DNA of 26,646 nt from UBA6136 sp044237765 (lineage in GTDB: Bacteria; Pseudomonadota; Gammaproteobacteria; Methylococcales; Methylococcaceae): positions 1 to 26,646 of the forward strand of contig JBIIEQ010000048.1 in NCBI GenBank assembly GCA_044237765.1, written 5' to 3'. Shown piece by piece: positions 8,182 to 18,107 of the stretch; position 1 is the stretch's first letter; each line of letters begins with the position of its first letter. Under the pieces are notes generated by a model. That model was given only the letters and a program-made list of their open reading frames with translations. It searched no databases and was not told the DNA's origin. Made by a program: the position numbers and the translations under genes.

Positions 8182-8625
8182 TTATTTACGTTTTTTGGTA
8201 ATCGGCAGGTTCTGGTCCTTCCAGCCGAACATGCCGCCCTTAAGCTCATGTACCTGAGTGAAGCCCTGCGCGGTCAGCTTCTTGCCGGCGGCGGAGGAAC
8301 GGGTGCCTGACTGACAGGTAATGATAATGGGCGCGGCCTTGTGGGATTCCAGTTCGGCGACACGCTCGTCCAGCTTGGCCAGCGGGATATTCCGGGCGCC
8401 CTCTATGTGGCCCTCGGCGAATTCGTTCGGTTCGCGCACATCGACGATGAGGGTGCTGTCGTCGTTCATCAGGACAACGGCTTCGGTGGCGGAAAGCATT
8501 TTATGCTTGCGAAAGGCCGAGTCGATGAGGTCCTGGATCAGCAGGATGACAATGATGAACAGGCCGCTGGCCATGAGCCAGTGATTGCCAATGAATTCCA
8601 ATAGCCGATCGGGTGTTACGTTCAT
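8182..8625 (-). CDS. Membrane-anchored rhodanese-like sulfurtransferase (YibN type)
   Basis: 147 residues. One N-terminal membrane helix (about 17-34, LMASGLFIIVILLIQDLI) is followed by a single rhodanese domain (about 45-140). The active-site loop is TCQSGTRS with Cys104, flanked by IVDVREPNEFAEGHIEGARNIP. It matches E. coli YibN in architecture and position; its role is probably sulfane-sulfur transfer at the inner membrane, with acceptor unknown. It begins 8 bases after the stop of the ArsR-family gene, so the two are almost certainly co-transcribed, which suggests a shared sulfur-related role. Confidence 0.92.
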   Translation of the reverse strand: MNVTPDRLLEFIGNHWLMASGLFIIVILLIQDLIDSAFRKHKMLSATEAVVLMNDDSTLIVDVREPNEFAEGHIEGARNIPLAKLDERVAELESHKAAPIIITCQSGTRSSAAGKKLTAQGFTQVHELKGGMFGWKDQNLPITKKRK

Positions 8626-8633
8626 GGTGCGTT

Positions 8634-8966
8634 TTAGTGGTGCGAAGTGCTGGTTGAATTGGGGTCGTGACAGAAAACCTCGCGCATGAGCGAGATGAGC
8701 TTGAGGGTGCGCTTGTCATCGACGTAATAGTACACGCGGTTCGATTCCTTACGGCAGTCAAGAATGTCTTTTTCCCGCAAAACAGCCAGATGTTGCGAGA
8801 TGTTGCTTTGCGTGGTGCCGCAGGCATCGACAATTCCCTGAACACTGGCTTCGCCATTGCCCAGGAGGCACAATATTTTCAGGCGCAATGGATGAGCCAT
8901 GGCCTTAATTCTGCTGGCGGCTTGGGCGATGTCTTCGTCCCGGCTGATGAGCGGTGCATCCGTCAT
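8634..8966 (-). CDS. ArsR-family winged-helix regulator, BigR/SqrR-like
   Basis: 110 residues forming one ArsR/SmtB winged helix: AHPLRLKILCLLGNGEASV, the recognition helix CGTTQSNISQHLAVLRE, then the wing CRKESNRVYYYVDD. The ELCVCDL metal-binding motif of ArsR/SmtB sensors is lacking. Instead Cys33 (in ILCLL) and Cys99 (in EVFCHD) occupy positions like the reactive pair of the persulfide sensors BigR and SqrR; Cys49 and Cys71 are additional. It is the first gene of the minus-strand run and sits immediately before a rhodanese gene. Inference: a thiol or persulfide-responsive repressor of this operon. The start ATG at 8966 has GGAG at a rather long spacing. Confidence 0.88.
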   Translation of the reverse strand: MTDAPLISRDEDIAQAASRIKAMAHPLRLKILCLLGNGEASVQGIVDACGTTQSNISQHLAVLREKDILDCRKESNRVYYYVDDKRTLKLISLMREVFCHDPNSTSTSHH

Positions 8967-9143
8967 GGTGAGTATTGTGCTCCTGATCCCAACTTTGCTT
9001 GGTTCCCGGGTTGTCGTTATGCACGACGGGGGAAGGAAAAACAGCTAAAATCACCGCCCTCAGCGTGATGGACTTCCCCACGCTTCCTCGAATTATTTAG
9101 CCCACTGCTTTGGTTCGAATTGAACTCAGCCGGAGATTATACG

Positions 9144-10688
9144 TTGAACTCGCATCGCCCTAAACCTGTTGTTCTGATCATTCTTGATGGTTTCGGTTAC
9201 AACGAATCGTCCCACTACAATGCCATCGCGGCAGCCAACACCCCGACCTGGACGGGATTGTGGAATTCCTGCCCGCACACCCTGCTGCATTGCGCCGGGG
9301 AGACGGTAGGTCTGCCGGATGACCAGATGGGCAATTCCGAAGTCGGTCATTTGCATCTGGGGGCAGGTCGTCTGATCAATCAGGATTACACGGCGGTCAA
9401 CAAGGCGATCCGTGATGGTTCATTCTTCTCGAATCTGGCGCTGACTGCAGCGGTGGAAAAGGCGAAGTCCAATGGGAAAACGCTGCATATCTTTGGCTTG
9501 CTTTCACCCGGTGGCGTGCATAGCCATGATCACCAGATTCAGGCCATGGCCGAACTGGCGGTGCGCCAGGGCCTGAAGAAAGTTTACATGCATGCATTCC
9601 TGGATGGCCGAGATACACCGCCCCAGAGCGCAGGGGCATCCATTGAGGCACTTGAAGCCAAGTTTGCCGAGCTGGGAGCGGGAAGCATTGCCACTCTTGC
9701 CGGACGCTTCTTTGCGATGGATCGCGACAATCGCTGGGACCGGGTCGAAAAGGCTTATCAGTTGATTGTCGAAGGTAAGAGCGAGTTTACCGCTCCGTCA
9801 GCCATGATTGGTCTGGAACATGCCTACGCGCGGGGCGAGACCGACGAGTTTGTTCAGACCACCTCGATAGTGCCTGAAGGCCAGCAACCCGTTCATCTGG
9901 AGGATGGCGACGTGGTGGTGTTCATGAATTTCCGCGCCGACCGGGCACGTGAAATCACCAAGGCCATCAATGACGCCGATTTCTCCGGATTCTCGCGTAA
10001 TGTCGTACGCAAGCTGAGCGTTTACGTCACGCTGACCGAATATCATCAGGACTTTACTTATCCCATCGCCTTCCCGCCGACATCAATCACTCAAACCCTG
10101 GGTGAAGTACTTTCGGAAAAGGGTCTGAAGCAGCTGCGTTTGGCAGAGACCGAGAAGTACGCTCATGTCACCTTCTTCTTCAATGGGGGCAAAGAAGATC
10201 CTTTCGAGGGTGAATCCCGCATTCTGATCCCTTCACCCAATGTAAAGACCTACGACATGCAGCCGGAAATGAGCGCCAGGGAAGTCACCGACGAGATGGT
10301 CAAGGCCATTGAGGGGGGTGAATTCGACGTGATCATCTGCAACTATGCCAACGGCGACATGGTTGGGCACACCGGCATCATGGAGGCCGCGATCAAGGCG
10401 GTAGAGACGCTGGACGTTTCTTTGAAAAGAGTTGTGGCAGCACTGGACAAGGTCGGCGGCGAATTGCTGATCACGGCCGACCATGGCAACGTCGAACAGA
10501 TGGTCGACCCCGAAACGGGTGTGGCGCTGACGCAGCATACGACTTTCCCGGTGCCGCTTCTCTACAAGGGCTGTCCGGGTAAAAAGTTGCTGGACGGTGG
10601 CAATCTCGCCGATATCGCTCCCACCATGCTGGATATGCTGGGAATCGATAAGCCGGCGGTCATGACGGGAAGATCGCTGCTCAATTGA
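9144..10688 (+). CDS. gpmI: 2,3-bisphosphoglycerate-independent phosphoglycerate mutase
   Basis: Interconverts 3- and 2-phosphoglycerate in glycolysis and gluconeogenesis through a phosphoserine intermediate, using two Mn2+ ions. Sequence signs are VLIILDGFGYN with the first metal-binding Asp, DDQMGNSEVGH with the catalytic Ser (about residue 65), CNYANGDMVGHTG and ITADHGNVEQM with the other metal ligands. I chose TTG at 9144 because CGGAGA lies 8 bases upstream; this gives 514 residues, the standard length. An in-frame TTG at 9120 would add 8 residues but has no ribosome-binding site. It diverges from arsR and is followed, with a 4-base overlap, by envC; the same pair occurs in enterobacteria. 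Confidence 0.97.
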   Translation: MNSHRPKPVVLIILDGFGYNESSHYNAIAAANTPTWTGLWNSCPHTLLHCAGETVGLPDDQMGNSEVGHLHLGAGRLINQDYTAVNKAIRDGSFFSNLALTAAVEKAKSNGKTLHIFGLLSPGGVHSHDHQIQAMAELAVRQGLKKVYMHAFLDGRDTPPQSAGASIEALEAKFAELGAGSIATLAGRFFAMDRDNRWDRVEKAYQLIVEGKSEFTAPSAMIGLEHAYARGETDEFVQTTSIVPEGQQPVHLEDGDVVVFMNFRADRAREITKAINDADFSGFSRNVVRKLSVYVTLTEYHQDFTYPIAFPPTSITQTLGEVLSEKGLKQLRLAETEKYAHVTFFFNGGKEDPFEGESRILIPSPNVKTYDMQPEMSAREVTDEMVKAIEGGEFDVIICNYANGDMVGHTGIMEAAIKAVETLDVSLKRVVAALDKVGGELLITADHGNVEQMVDPETGVALTQHTTFPVPLLYKGCPGKKLLDGGNLADIAPTMLDMLGIDKPAVMTGRSLLN

Positions 10689-11860
10689 GGCATTTCCTCT
10701 TCTTGTCCGTCGGGTACTTGAAGTTTCCCGACGCCCTGTTGCTTCTACTGATGATGGGATCGTCGGGGCTTGTGGTTTCTGCCTCGCCGGAAGCGCCGCT
10801 GAAGGAGGTCAGGGAGAAAATTCAGTCTACCCGTAAAACCCAGGAAGCCTTGCAGGCGGTCAGGGATGGTCTCTACCGGCAATTGTCCGAGCTGGAGTTG
10901 AAGCAGGCGGATTTGGCCAGGACCGTCGGTGAACTGGAGGCGCAGTCCCGAGTTCGGGAAAAGCGCATTCGTGAACTCAAGGCTCAACGAGACAAGTTGC
11001 AAGGTCAGGTCAGACAGCAACAGAGGCAACTGACGGGGCAACTTCGGAGCGCGCACCTCATTGGTCGCAAGGACTGGCTAAAACTGCTGTTGAACCAGGA
11101 GGACCCGTCGCGCCTCGCCCGTGTGCTAGCCTATTACGGCTATTTGAATCAGGCCCGAACCGACCTGATTCAGGACTGGCAGGCCGATCTGGCCAAAGTC
11201 CATGATACTGAAGCGGAGTTGGCGGGTGAAACGGCACAACACGCCGAGGTCCACCAGCACACTCAACAGGAACGGGCGGCCCTGAAGGAAGCGACATCGG
11301 CCCGGAGGCAGTTACTGGCGAGTTGGGACAAGGAGCTCAGGGGGCAAGCAGCCAGTCTGGCGCAGCTTAAAGAGGATGAGGCCCGATTGGCCGGGCTGTT
11401 GCAGTCCATGACCGCGCATGAACACGAAGAACATGAGGCGGTTAACGAGCCACCTTCTGTGGATGAGCCCCAGCCGCTCGCAGGAACGCGGCAATGTCCG
11501 CCAGCCGGGGTGGTCCTGGCGAAGTATGGCAGCCCCCGGATGAGCGGGCGCTGGGATGGTTTGCTGATACAGGGCAAAGAGGGCGCGCCAGTCCGGGCCG
11601 CTGCTGAGGGCAAGGTCGTGTTTGCCGACTGGTTCCGCGGTTATGGTCTGTTGCTGATTGTCGATCATGGTCACGAAGTGATGACTCTCTACGCCTTCAA
11701 TCAAACTCTCTACAAGCATAAGGACGACAGCGTCCATGCGGGTGATTTGATTGCCGCCGTCGGTGCGAGCGGAGGCCGGGACAAGCCCGGACTGTATTTT
11801 GGCGTTCGGCGGCAGGGGCAGCCGGTTGATCCTCAGGTCTGGTGTTCTGAGCAGGGCTGA
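10685..11860 (+). CDS. envC: Murein hydrolase activator EnvC
   Basis: 391 residues. A hydrophobic N-terminal export signal is followed by long coiled-coil segments (about 35-250, heptad-rich and Gln/Glu-rich), then a LytM/M23 domain (about 275-391). The zinc ligands of active M23 peptidases are replaced: GRWDGLLIQG where a His-x3-Asp would be, and LYFGVRRQG where HxH would be. This is the degenerate form of E. coli EnvC, which does not cut peptidoglycan itself but activates division amidases via FtsEX. The start is uncertain: TTG at 10685 overlaps the gpmI stop as TTGA without a strong ribosome-binding site, and an ATG pair near 10750 is an alternative. Confidence 0.93.
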   Translation: MRHFLFLSVGYLKFPDALLLLLMMGSSGLVVSASPEAPLKEVREKIQSTRKTQEALQAVRDGLYRQLSELELKQADLARTVGELEAQSRVREKRIRELKAQRDKLQGQVRQQQRQLTGQLRSAHLIGRKDWLKLLLNQEDPSRLARVLAYYGYLNQARTDLIQDWQADLAKVHDTEAELAGETAQHAEVHQHTQQERAALKEATSARRQLLASWDKELRGQAASLAQLKEDEARLAGLLQSMTAHEHEEHEAVNEPPSVDEPQPLAGTRQCPPAGVVLAKYGSPRMSGRWDGLLIQGKEGAPVRAAAEGKVVFADWFRGYGLLLIVDHGHEVMTLYAFNQTLYKHKDDSVHAGDLIAAVGASGGRDKPGLYFGVRRQGQPVDPQVWCSEQG

Positions 11861-11901
11861 TGGGTTCTGTATTGACGAATTTCATTTTTTAAGAGAGCGA
11901 T

Positions 11902-13296
11902 ATGTTGCAACAGAATAAACTGTGGGTTGCGATGGCTGGGCCATTGTTTGGGCTTTCCCTGTGTTTCACCGGGCCGGCCTTGGCTGAAAAGGAACTGGCC
12001 AAGACGGAGCCGAAGTCCGAGACCCCGGCGAGTCAGTCGCAGCTTCCCTTTGAAAGCCTGAAGACGCTGTCCGAGGTGTATGGCCGGATCAAGCAGGACT
12101 ATGTAGAGCCAGTCAAGGATGAAAAGCTGCTGGAGGACGCGATTCGCGGCATGTTGACTGGCCTCGATCCCCACTCCGCCTATCTGGACAAGGAACAGTA
12201 TGACGAGCTGAAAGTCGGTACCACCGGGCAGTTCGGGGGTCTGGGTATCGAGGTTGGCATGGAAAATGGCTTCGTCAAGGTCATTTCGCCCATCGATGAC
12301 ACCCCCGCTCAAAAGGCCGGTGTCAAGGCGGGTGATCTGATCATCCGGTTGGATGACAAGCCTGTGAAAGGCATGAGCCTGAATGATGCCGTCAAGGTCA
12401 TGCGCGGTGAGCCGGGTAGTCCCATTGTCCTGACGATTGTTCGGGAAGGTGCCGAGCAACCCATCAAGCTGAAGCTGGTTCGCGACATCATCAAGGTCAA
12501 AAGCGTCAAAAGCCGCATGCTCGAGGAAGGGTACGGTTATGTGCGCCTTTCAAGCTTCCAGGCCAAGACCGGCGAGAGCATGATTGAGGCGATTGATGAA
12601 CTGAAAAAGAGCGGCAAGATTCAGGGTCTGGTGATTGATCTCCGCAATAATCCGGGAGGGGTGCTGAATGCCGCCGTATCGGTCAGTGATGCATTCCTTG
12701 ATGACGGTTTGATTGTCTACACAGATGGTCGAGTCGAGGATGCAAAGATGAAATTCAATGCTTCATCCGGAGACATTCTGGACGGAGCCCCGATCGTAGT
12801 GCTCATTAATGCTGGATCGGCTTCAGCCTCGGAAATTGTGGCGGGTGCCCTGCAGGATCACAAACGCGCCGTCATCATGGGTGAAAAAACCTTTGGCAAG
12901 GGTTCGGTGCAGACCATCCTGCCGACCAGCAATGGTGCGGCCGTCAAACTCACTACCGCCCGTTACTACACGCCATCTGGTCGCTCGATCCAGGCTGAGG
13001 GTATTTCCCCCGACGTGCAGATTTCGCGACTGAAGCTGGAAGCCGCCACGCAGTCCGAATTCGGCCCCCTGAAAGAGGCGGATCTTGCTAATCACCTCGA
13101 AAACAATGATGCCAACGGCAAAAAGGCACCGGCAAAAACACCCGAGCCGGGCAAGGCGGATCCAAATGCAAAGGAAACGCCCAAGACCAAGGAGGAGATC
13201 GAGGATGCGCTGGCACTTCAGGATTATCCCTTGAACGAGGCCCTCAACTTGCTCAAGGGCATCAATATTGTCAACAAGCCGGGTCAGAAAAAGTAA
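11902..13296 (+). CDS. ctpA: C-terminal processing peptidase (S41), CtpA type
   Basis: 464 residues with a signal peptide ending near ALA-EKEL (about 29). A PDZ domain (about 95-180: GGLGIEVGMENGFVKVISP, AGDLIIRLDD) precedes the S41 protease core. The Ser/Lys dyad is Ser308 in INAGSASASEI and Lys333 in GEKTFGKGS, with the family spacing of 25 residues. It is a periplasmic protease that trims C-termini, in relatives controlling peptidoglycan endopeptidases. AAGAGAG precedes the ATG. It lies downstream of envC as in pseudomonads, so the operon combines cell-wall remodelling functions. A Lys/Pro-rich tail follows the core. Confidence 0.95.
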   Translation: MLQQNKLWVAMAGPLFGLSLCFTGPALAEKELAKTEPKSETPASQSQLPFESLKTLSEVYGRIKQDYVEPVKDEKLLEDAIRGMLTGLDPHSAYLDKEQYDELKVGTTGQFGGLGIEVGMENGFVKVISPIDDTPAQKAGVKAGDLIIRLDDKPVKGMSLNDAVKVMRGEPGSPIVLTIVREGAEQPIKLKLVRDIIKVKSVKSRMLEEGYGYVRLSSFQAKTGESMIEAIDELKKSGKIQGLVIDLRNNPGGVLNAAVSVSDAFLDDGLIVYTDGRVEDAKMKFNASSGDILDGAPIVVLINAGSASASEIVAGALQDHKRAVIMGEKTFGKGSVQTILPTSNGAAVKLTTARYYTPSGRSIQAEGISPDVQISRLKLEAATQSEFGPLKEADLANHLENNDANGKKAPAKTPEPGKADPNAKETPKTKEEIEDALALQDYPLNEALNLLKGINIVNKPGQKK

Positions 13297-13311
13297 TCTT
13301 TAATTAGCCTG

Positions 13312-13331
13312 AGGCCACAAGGAAGTGGCCT
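13312..13331. terminator. Hairpin between convergent ctpA and DUF4105-like genes
   Basis: AGGCCAC, loop AAGGAA, GTGGCCT: a perfect 7-bp stem located 16 bases after the ctpA stop and before the end of the opposing gene. No long T-run follows on either strand, so it is a weak or Rho-assisted bidirectional terminator candidate. Confidence 0.5.
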
Positions 13332-13367
13332 GCTGCTTCAGCCAAGCTTACCGCTCGCACCGGGCTG

Positions 13368-15203
13368 TTACTCCGGACTCATTTCGTTGAAAGTGCCCTT
13401 GCGAATATTCCAGAGTCCCAATTCGGGGATACTGAATAACATTCCGAATAATCCTTCTTTGAGCAAGGACGCTTGGTCGACGGGGGCGGTGAGGAGTCCC
13501 GCGGAAGTGGTGGCCAGGGCGTAGCCAAGATTAAGGGTCCCTAGCAAGGGCCGTGTCCAGAATGCGTGTTCGGTGAACATCAGGAAGGCACTGTCACCTC
13601 CTCGGGGTCGGTAGATGGTCGAAGTCAGGGTGTTGCTCTCCCGTGCCCATATCTTCCAGTCACTTTCCTTAAGGATCAGCTGAGCCAACCGCCGGTTTCT
13701 CTGCGATGGCAGGGTCTCGGTGTCTGTCACACGGTAACGGCGGCGGACCAGTTCAAAAAATCGGAAGGGGACAAAGCTCTGTTCTGTGCCCGGCTCCAGA
13801 TGCCCGCCCAGGGCCCTGGTTTCATTCCCGTATTCAAAGCTGGAATTGACCGCCCTGACCAATTCAGTCACGCAATTATGAGTGATCAGTTGATATTGGT
13901 AAGCCGTCTGCATCTGCTCCAGAAACTGTTGCGCTTTTTGTGCGGCGGCAGCCCGGGCGCGAAGCAGTCGCGGTGTTGACATCGCATGGTTAGGGATCAC
14001 AGCGTACCCAATACCCTTGGGCGGTCCATCCGAATGTCCGAGGTGGATCGGTCGCTCCTGTGACAGTCCCGCCTGGGACTCCTTCAACTCGGAAGCAGCG
14101 ACTTCCAGTCGGTGATACACCGATTCATCGGGTTCCGGCTGACGGAAACCCTCGGCGAGCAGGCCATGAACGGTTTTTTGCAGTTGGCCGATCAATCTTC
14201 GCAACGGCACTTTGTCTGCTTCGCTGAGTTCCCCCTGAACGCGCTCGGACTGGTTTGGCAGAACGTCAAGCACCAGAAACTTCCCTGTGGAAAGACTGAG
14301 GCTGATGGCTTGATAGCGGGCCAGCGAGAGTAGCAGGGGAGGGCCCGAGCCGGGATAAGGGGACGCCAGTGTACGGATTATGGCTTCTCTTAATTGATCG
14401 CGATAGCGCGTCAGCCACTGCCTGTTGGGATGCGATGAGTGGGTCGCGGTGTCGGTTGGGTCCAGAGGGCCGGCCTCAATCCGGAGGCCATTCCGCAGAG
14501 GCCAGCCCTGATCAATCGCGGTCAGGGCAAACCAGTGGGCGTAAGAATCCTCAAGTTGCTCGGAAAAGGTGGGGTCGTAAATCGGATACTGATCCGGCTC
14601 AAGTGACGCCGGCTTGGCCGGCGGAACGTAGGCAAGGGTTTCAAGTCGACGTTGCAGGCGTAGACACTCGCTTCGAATGAAACCGGGCTCATGATCGATC
14701 TCGATGACGTCAGCGATGTCCTTGAAGTCGGACGTCTTATGGGGACTTCGATCGAAAAATCCAATGCCCATGATCTGGACGGGCGTATGGGACTCAAGCG
14801 CCGACAGAAAGGATACATCCCGCTGCAAGGCTGTCAGGTAATCGACCTGTCGGTTCTGCGTCATGAATCGCAGACCCAGTCTGTCACGAATCCGCTGCAG
14901 GTCCTCGGGAAGCAATGCGATTTTGGCACTGTGAATATTCCGGTTGTCCACATCGTTGTAGACAAAGCGGAAGCGCTGCCAGTTTTCTCGGGCGAGTCGG
15001 GTATAACCCTCCTCGTTCTGGAAATGGTAGACCGTGTCATCCAGTTTGACGGCTGTGTGACCGCCGCTGGATCCGCCGGTATTGGCGTCTATGTAGAGGA
15101 ATTCGAGGGATTCATTTGGATGCTCCGCCCCGCTAACGGGGTGGAACATCCATAGCAACGCCAGCGAAGCGGTTAGTCGCCGCCAGCGATTGAGCAGGAT
15201 CAA
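13368..15203 (-). CDS. Periplasmic DUF4105/Lnb-like protein (permuted NlpC/P60-type fold)
   Basis: 611 residues with an N-terminal export signal (TASLALLWMFHPVSGA). The N-terminal region holds GGSSGGHTAVKLDDTVYHF with His49, and the centre holds THNCVTELVRAVNSSFEYGN with His442 and Cys444. A His near the N-terminus and an NCxT cysteine later is the layout of the permuted NlpC/P60 (Lnb/DUF4105) families, known in lipoprotein N-acylation and related amide chemistry. That function is inferred only. A hydrophobic stretch near the C-terminus (GTLNLGYALATTSAGLLTAP) may contact the membrane. It starts with TTG one base after the upstream lipoprotein gene stops, so the two form an operon. Confidence 0.7.
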   Translation of the reverse strand: MILLNRWRRLTASLALLWMFHPVSGAEHPNESLEFLYIDANTGGSSGGHTAVKLDDTVYHFQNEEGYTRLARENWQRFRFVYNDVDNRNIHSAKIALLPEDLQRIRDRLGLRFMTQNRQVDYLTALQRDVSFLSALESHTPVQIMGIGFFDRSPHKTSDFKDIADVIEIDHEPGFIRSECLRLQRRLETLAYVPPAKPASLEPDQYPIYDPTFSEQLEDSYAHWFALTAIDQGWPLRNGLRIEAGPLDPTDTATHSSHPNRQWLTRYRDQLREAIIRTLASPYPGSGPPLLLSLARYQAISLSLSTGKFLVLDVLPNQSERVQGELSEADKVPLRRLIGQLQKTVHGLLAEGFRQPEPDESVYHRLEVAASELKESQAGLSQERPIHLGHSDGPPKGIGYAVIPNHAMSTPRLLRARAAAAQKAQQFLEQMQTAYQYQLITHNCVTELVRAVNSSFEYGNETRALGGHLEPGTEQSFVPFRFFELVRRRYRVTDTETLPSQRNRRLAQLILKESDWKIWARESNTLTSTIYRPRGGDSAFLMFTEHAFWTRPLLGTLNLGYALATTSAGLLTAPVDQASLLKEGLFGMLFSIPELGLWNIRKGTFNEMSPE

Positions 15204-15204
15204 T

Positions 15205-15672
15205 TCAGTGCGAGTAACCGCTTTCTATATAGCTCAGGGCGTTCTTGTTGGCGGTCAGTACATTGCTCAGGAAGGGTTGGCGGGTGATGTTTTCCTTGGC
15301 CACCCCAGCTCGCTTCAAACCTTTGCCAATACCGTAGAACGTTGCCTTCTCCTGGGACCAGTTGCTGATCTTGAACTGGCTTGCGGTCCGCGCCAGCGCA
15401 TTCGGAAAGTCCCGGGCAGTCATCGATGAGCCGGAGACCGAATAGGTCAGGTTGGCCACGTCGTCACGATAAGCCTTTTTCTCTTTACTCAAGCCCGCAG
15501 CCTCGCTGGAAGCGGAGGAGCCGGAGCTGGTCAGGCTGCTGGCCGAAGATTCAGAGCTCGATCCCACTGATTCAGAAATAGAGACGGAAGAGTCGGAGAA
15601 TGAACAGGCTTGCAACATGGCAAGTGCGATCACAAAGGGGGTGAACCGGGCAGCAAATCGAGTCATGTGCAT
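15205..15672 (-). CDS. Ser-rich putative lipoprotein
   Basis: 155 residues. A signal peptide with lipobox LQAC (Cys23) is followed by a low-complexity Ser-rich linker (about 25-58) that would span from the lipid anchor. A compact conserved-looking domain follows (about 60-155), containing YRDDVANLTYSVSG and FYGIGKGLKRAGV. I recognise no family with a known function. It is immediately upstream of the DUF4105-like gene (one base apart), so the two products may act together in the periplasm. An alternative ATG two codons later is equally possible. Confidence 0.75.
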   Translation of the reverse strand: MHMTRFAARFTPFVIALAMLQACSFSDSSVSISESVGSSSESSASSLTSSGSSASSEAAGLSKEKKAYRDDVANLTYSVSGSSMTARDFPNALARTASQFKISNWSQEKATFYGIGKGLKRAGVAKENITRQPFLSNVLTANKNALSYIESGYSH

Positions 15673-15714
15673 CGTGAGACTTGGTGTGGTGGGTGAAGAA
15701 GCAACAGTGCCGTG

Positions 15715-16180
15715 TCAGCGCCGGCGATAAAGCGGTTCAGGGGAGTCAGCCGCCGATTGGTAGGTGACACTGAACTCGTTGAACGCTTTCAGCCGGTCAC
15801 CCAGAGGGGTCTCGTTCGGAAACTCAAACGCATTCACGCCAACACGGTTGAAAAAGAACATCTGATCGCGAAGGAAATCACCCCGCGCCCTGATTTCCCC
15901 GGAATAGCCTAACCGGTCGCGTAATAACCGGGCCTGACTGAATGCACGCCCATCCGTAAAAGTCGCCATGTCAAGCACGATCAGCGAAAGGGAAGGTAGA
16001 TCATTCGCCAGGGCTTCGACTGAATCAGCCGCATTCAGGCGCACGCCAACTTCATCACCGTGGGTGGAAAGTTCACCCTTGTCCTTGAGCCAGCGGTCCA
16101 GCGAAACTGTCACCGCACCATGAGCGGGCAAGGATTCCTCGGTCAGATGAAGCCATGAAGACGCTTCGATTTGTCCGTTC

Positions 16181-16194
<14 letters not shown>
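15715..16194 (-). CDS. DUF934 family protein, partner of sulfite reductase
   Basis: 159 residues from ATG at 16194, which overlaps the end of the sulfite reductase gene by 14 bases (GTTTATGACAGTCATTAA), implying translational coupling. The core includes GVRLNAADSVEAL, LIVLDMATFTDGRAFSQARLLRDRLGY and GEIRARGDFLRDQMFFFNRVGVNAFEF, typical of DUF934 proteins encoded next to CysI/CysH in proteobacteria. The biochemical role is not established; it is generally linked to assimilatory sulfite reduction. A longer frame reaches back to 16272 inside cysI, but the coupled ATG is the better start. Confidence 0.9.
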
Positions 16195-17833
<1,639 letters not shown>

Positions 17834-18107
17834 AAGGGCTAGTTTTGCGGCCTGAAGCGGCCCACGTGAGCGAGCGAATATACTACGGAACTGTCAGGGT
17901 TCAAAAACACCCATTGCTTATGAAGTCAGCATGAATTGGCCTCACATGCCTACCTGAGCGTTCTGCTGCGAAGGTGAGCATCCCGGAAATTCTGTTTTTT
18001 CTTCCTCGTCGGGCCAAATCCCCTATAATGCCGGGTTGTTTTTACCCGAGTCCGGCTGCCCTGGGCGGCGCACTGGAATTTTCTGAACCATCCAAGAGGA
18101 TTTAGCC
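17834..18107. promoter_or_regulatory. Divergent cysI-nhaD control region
   Basis: 273 bases between divergent genes. A perfect TATAAT lies at 18024-18029 on the plus strand; the -35 region about 17 bases upstream is poor. A transcript from it would carry a leader of about 70 bases with GC-rich potential stems (for example around 18052-18075) before the nhaD start. No promoter for cysI could be picked out with confidence. Confidence 0.5.
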
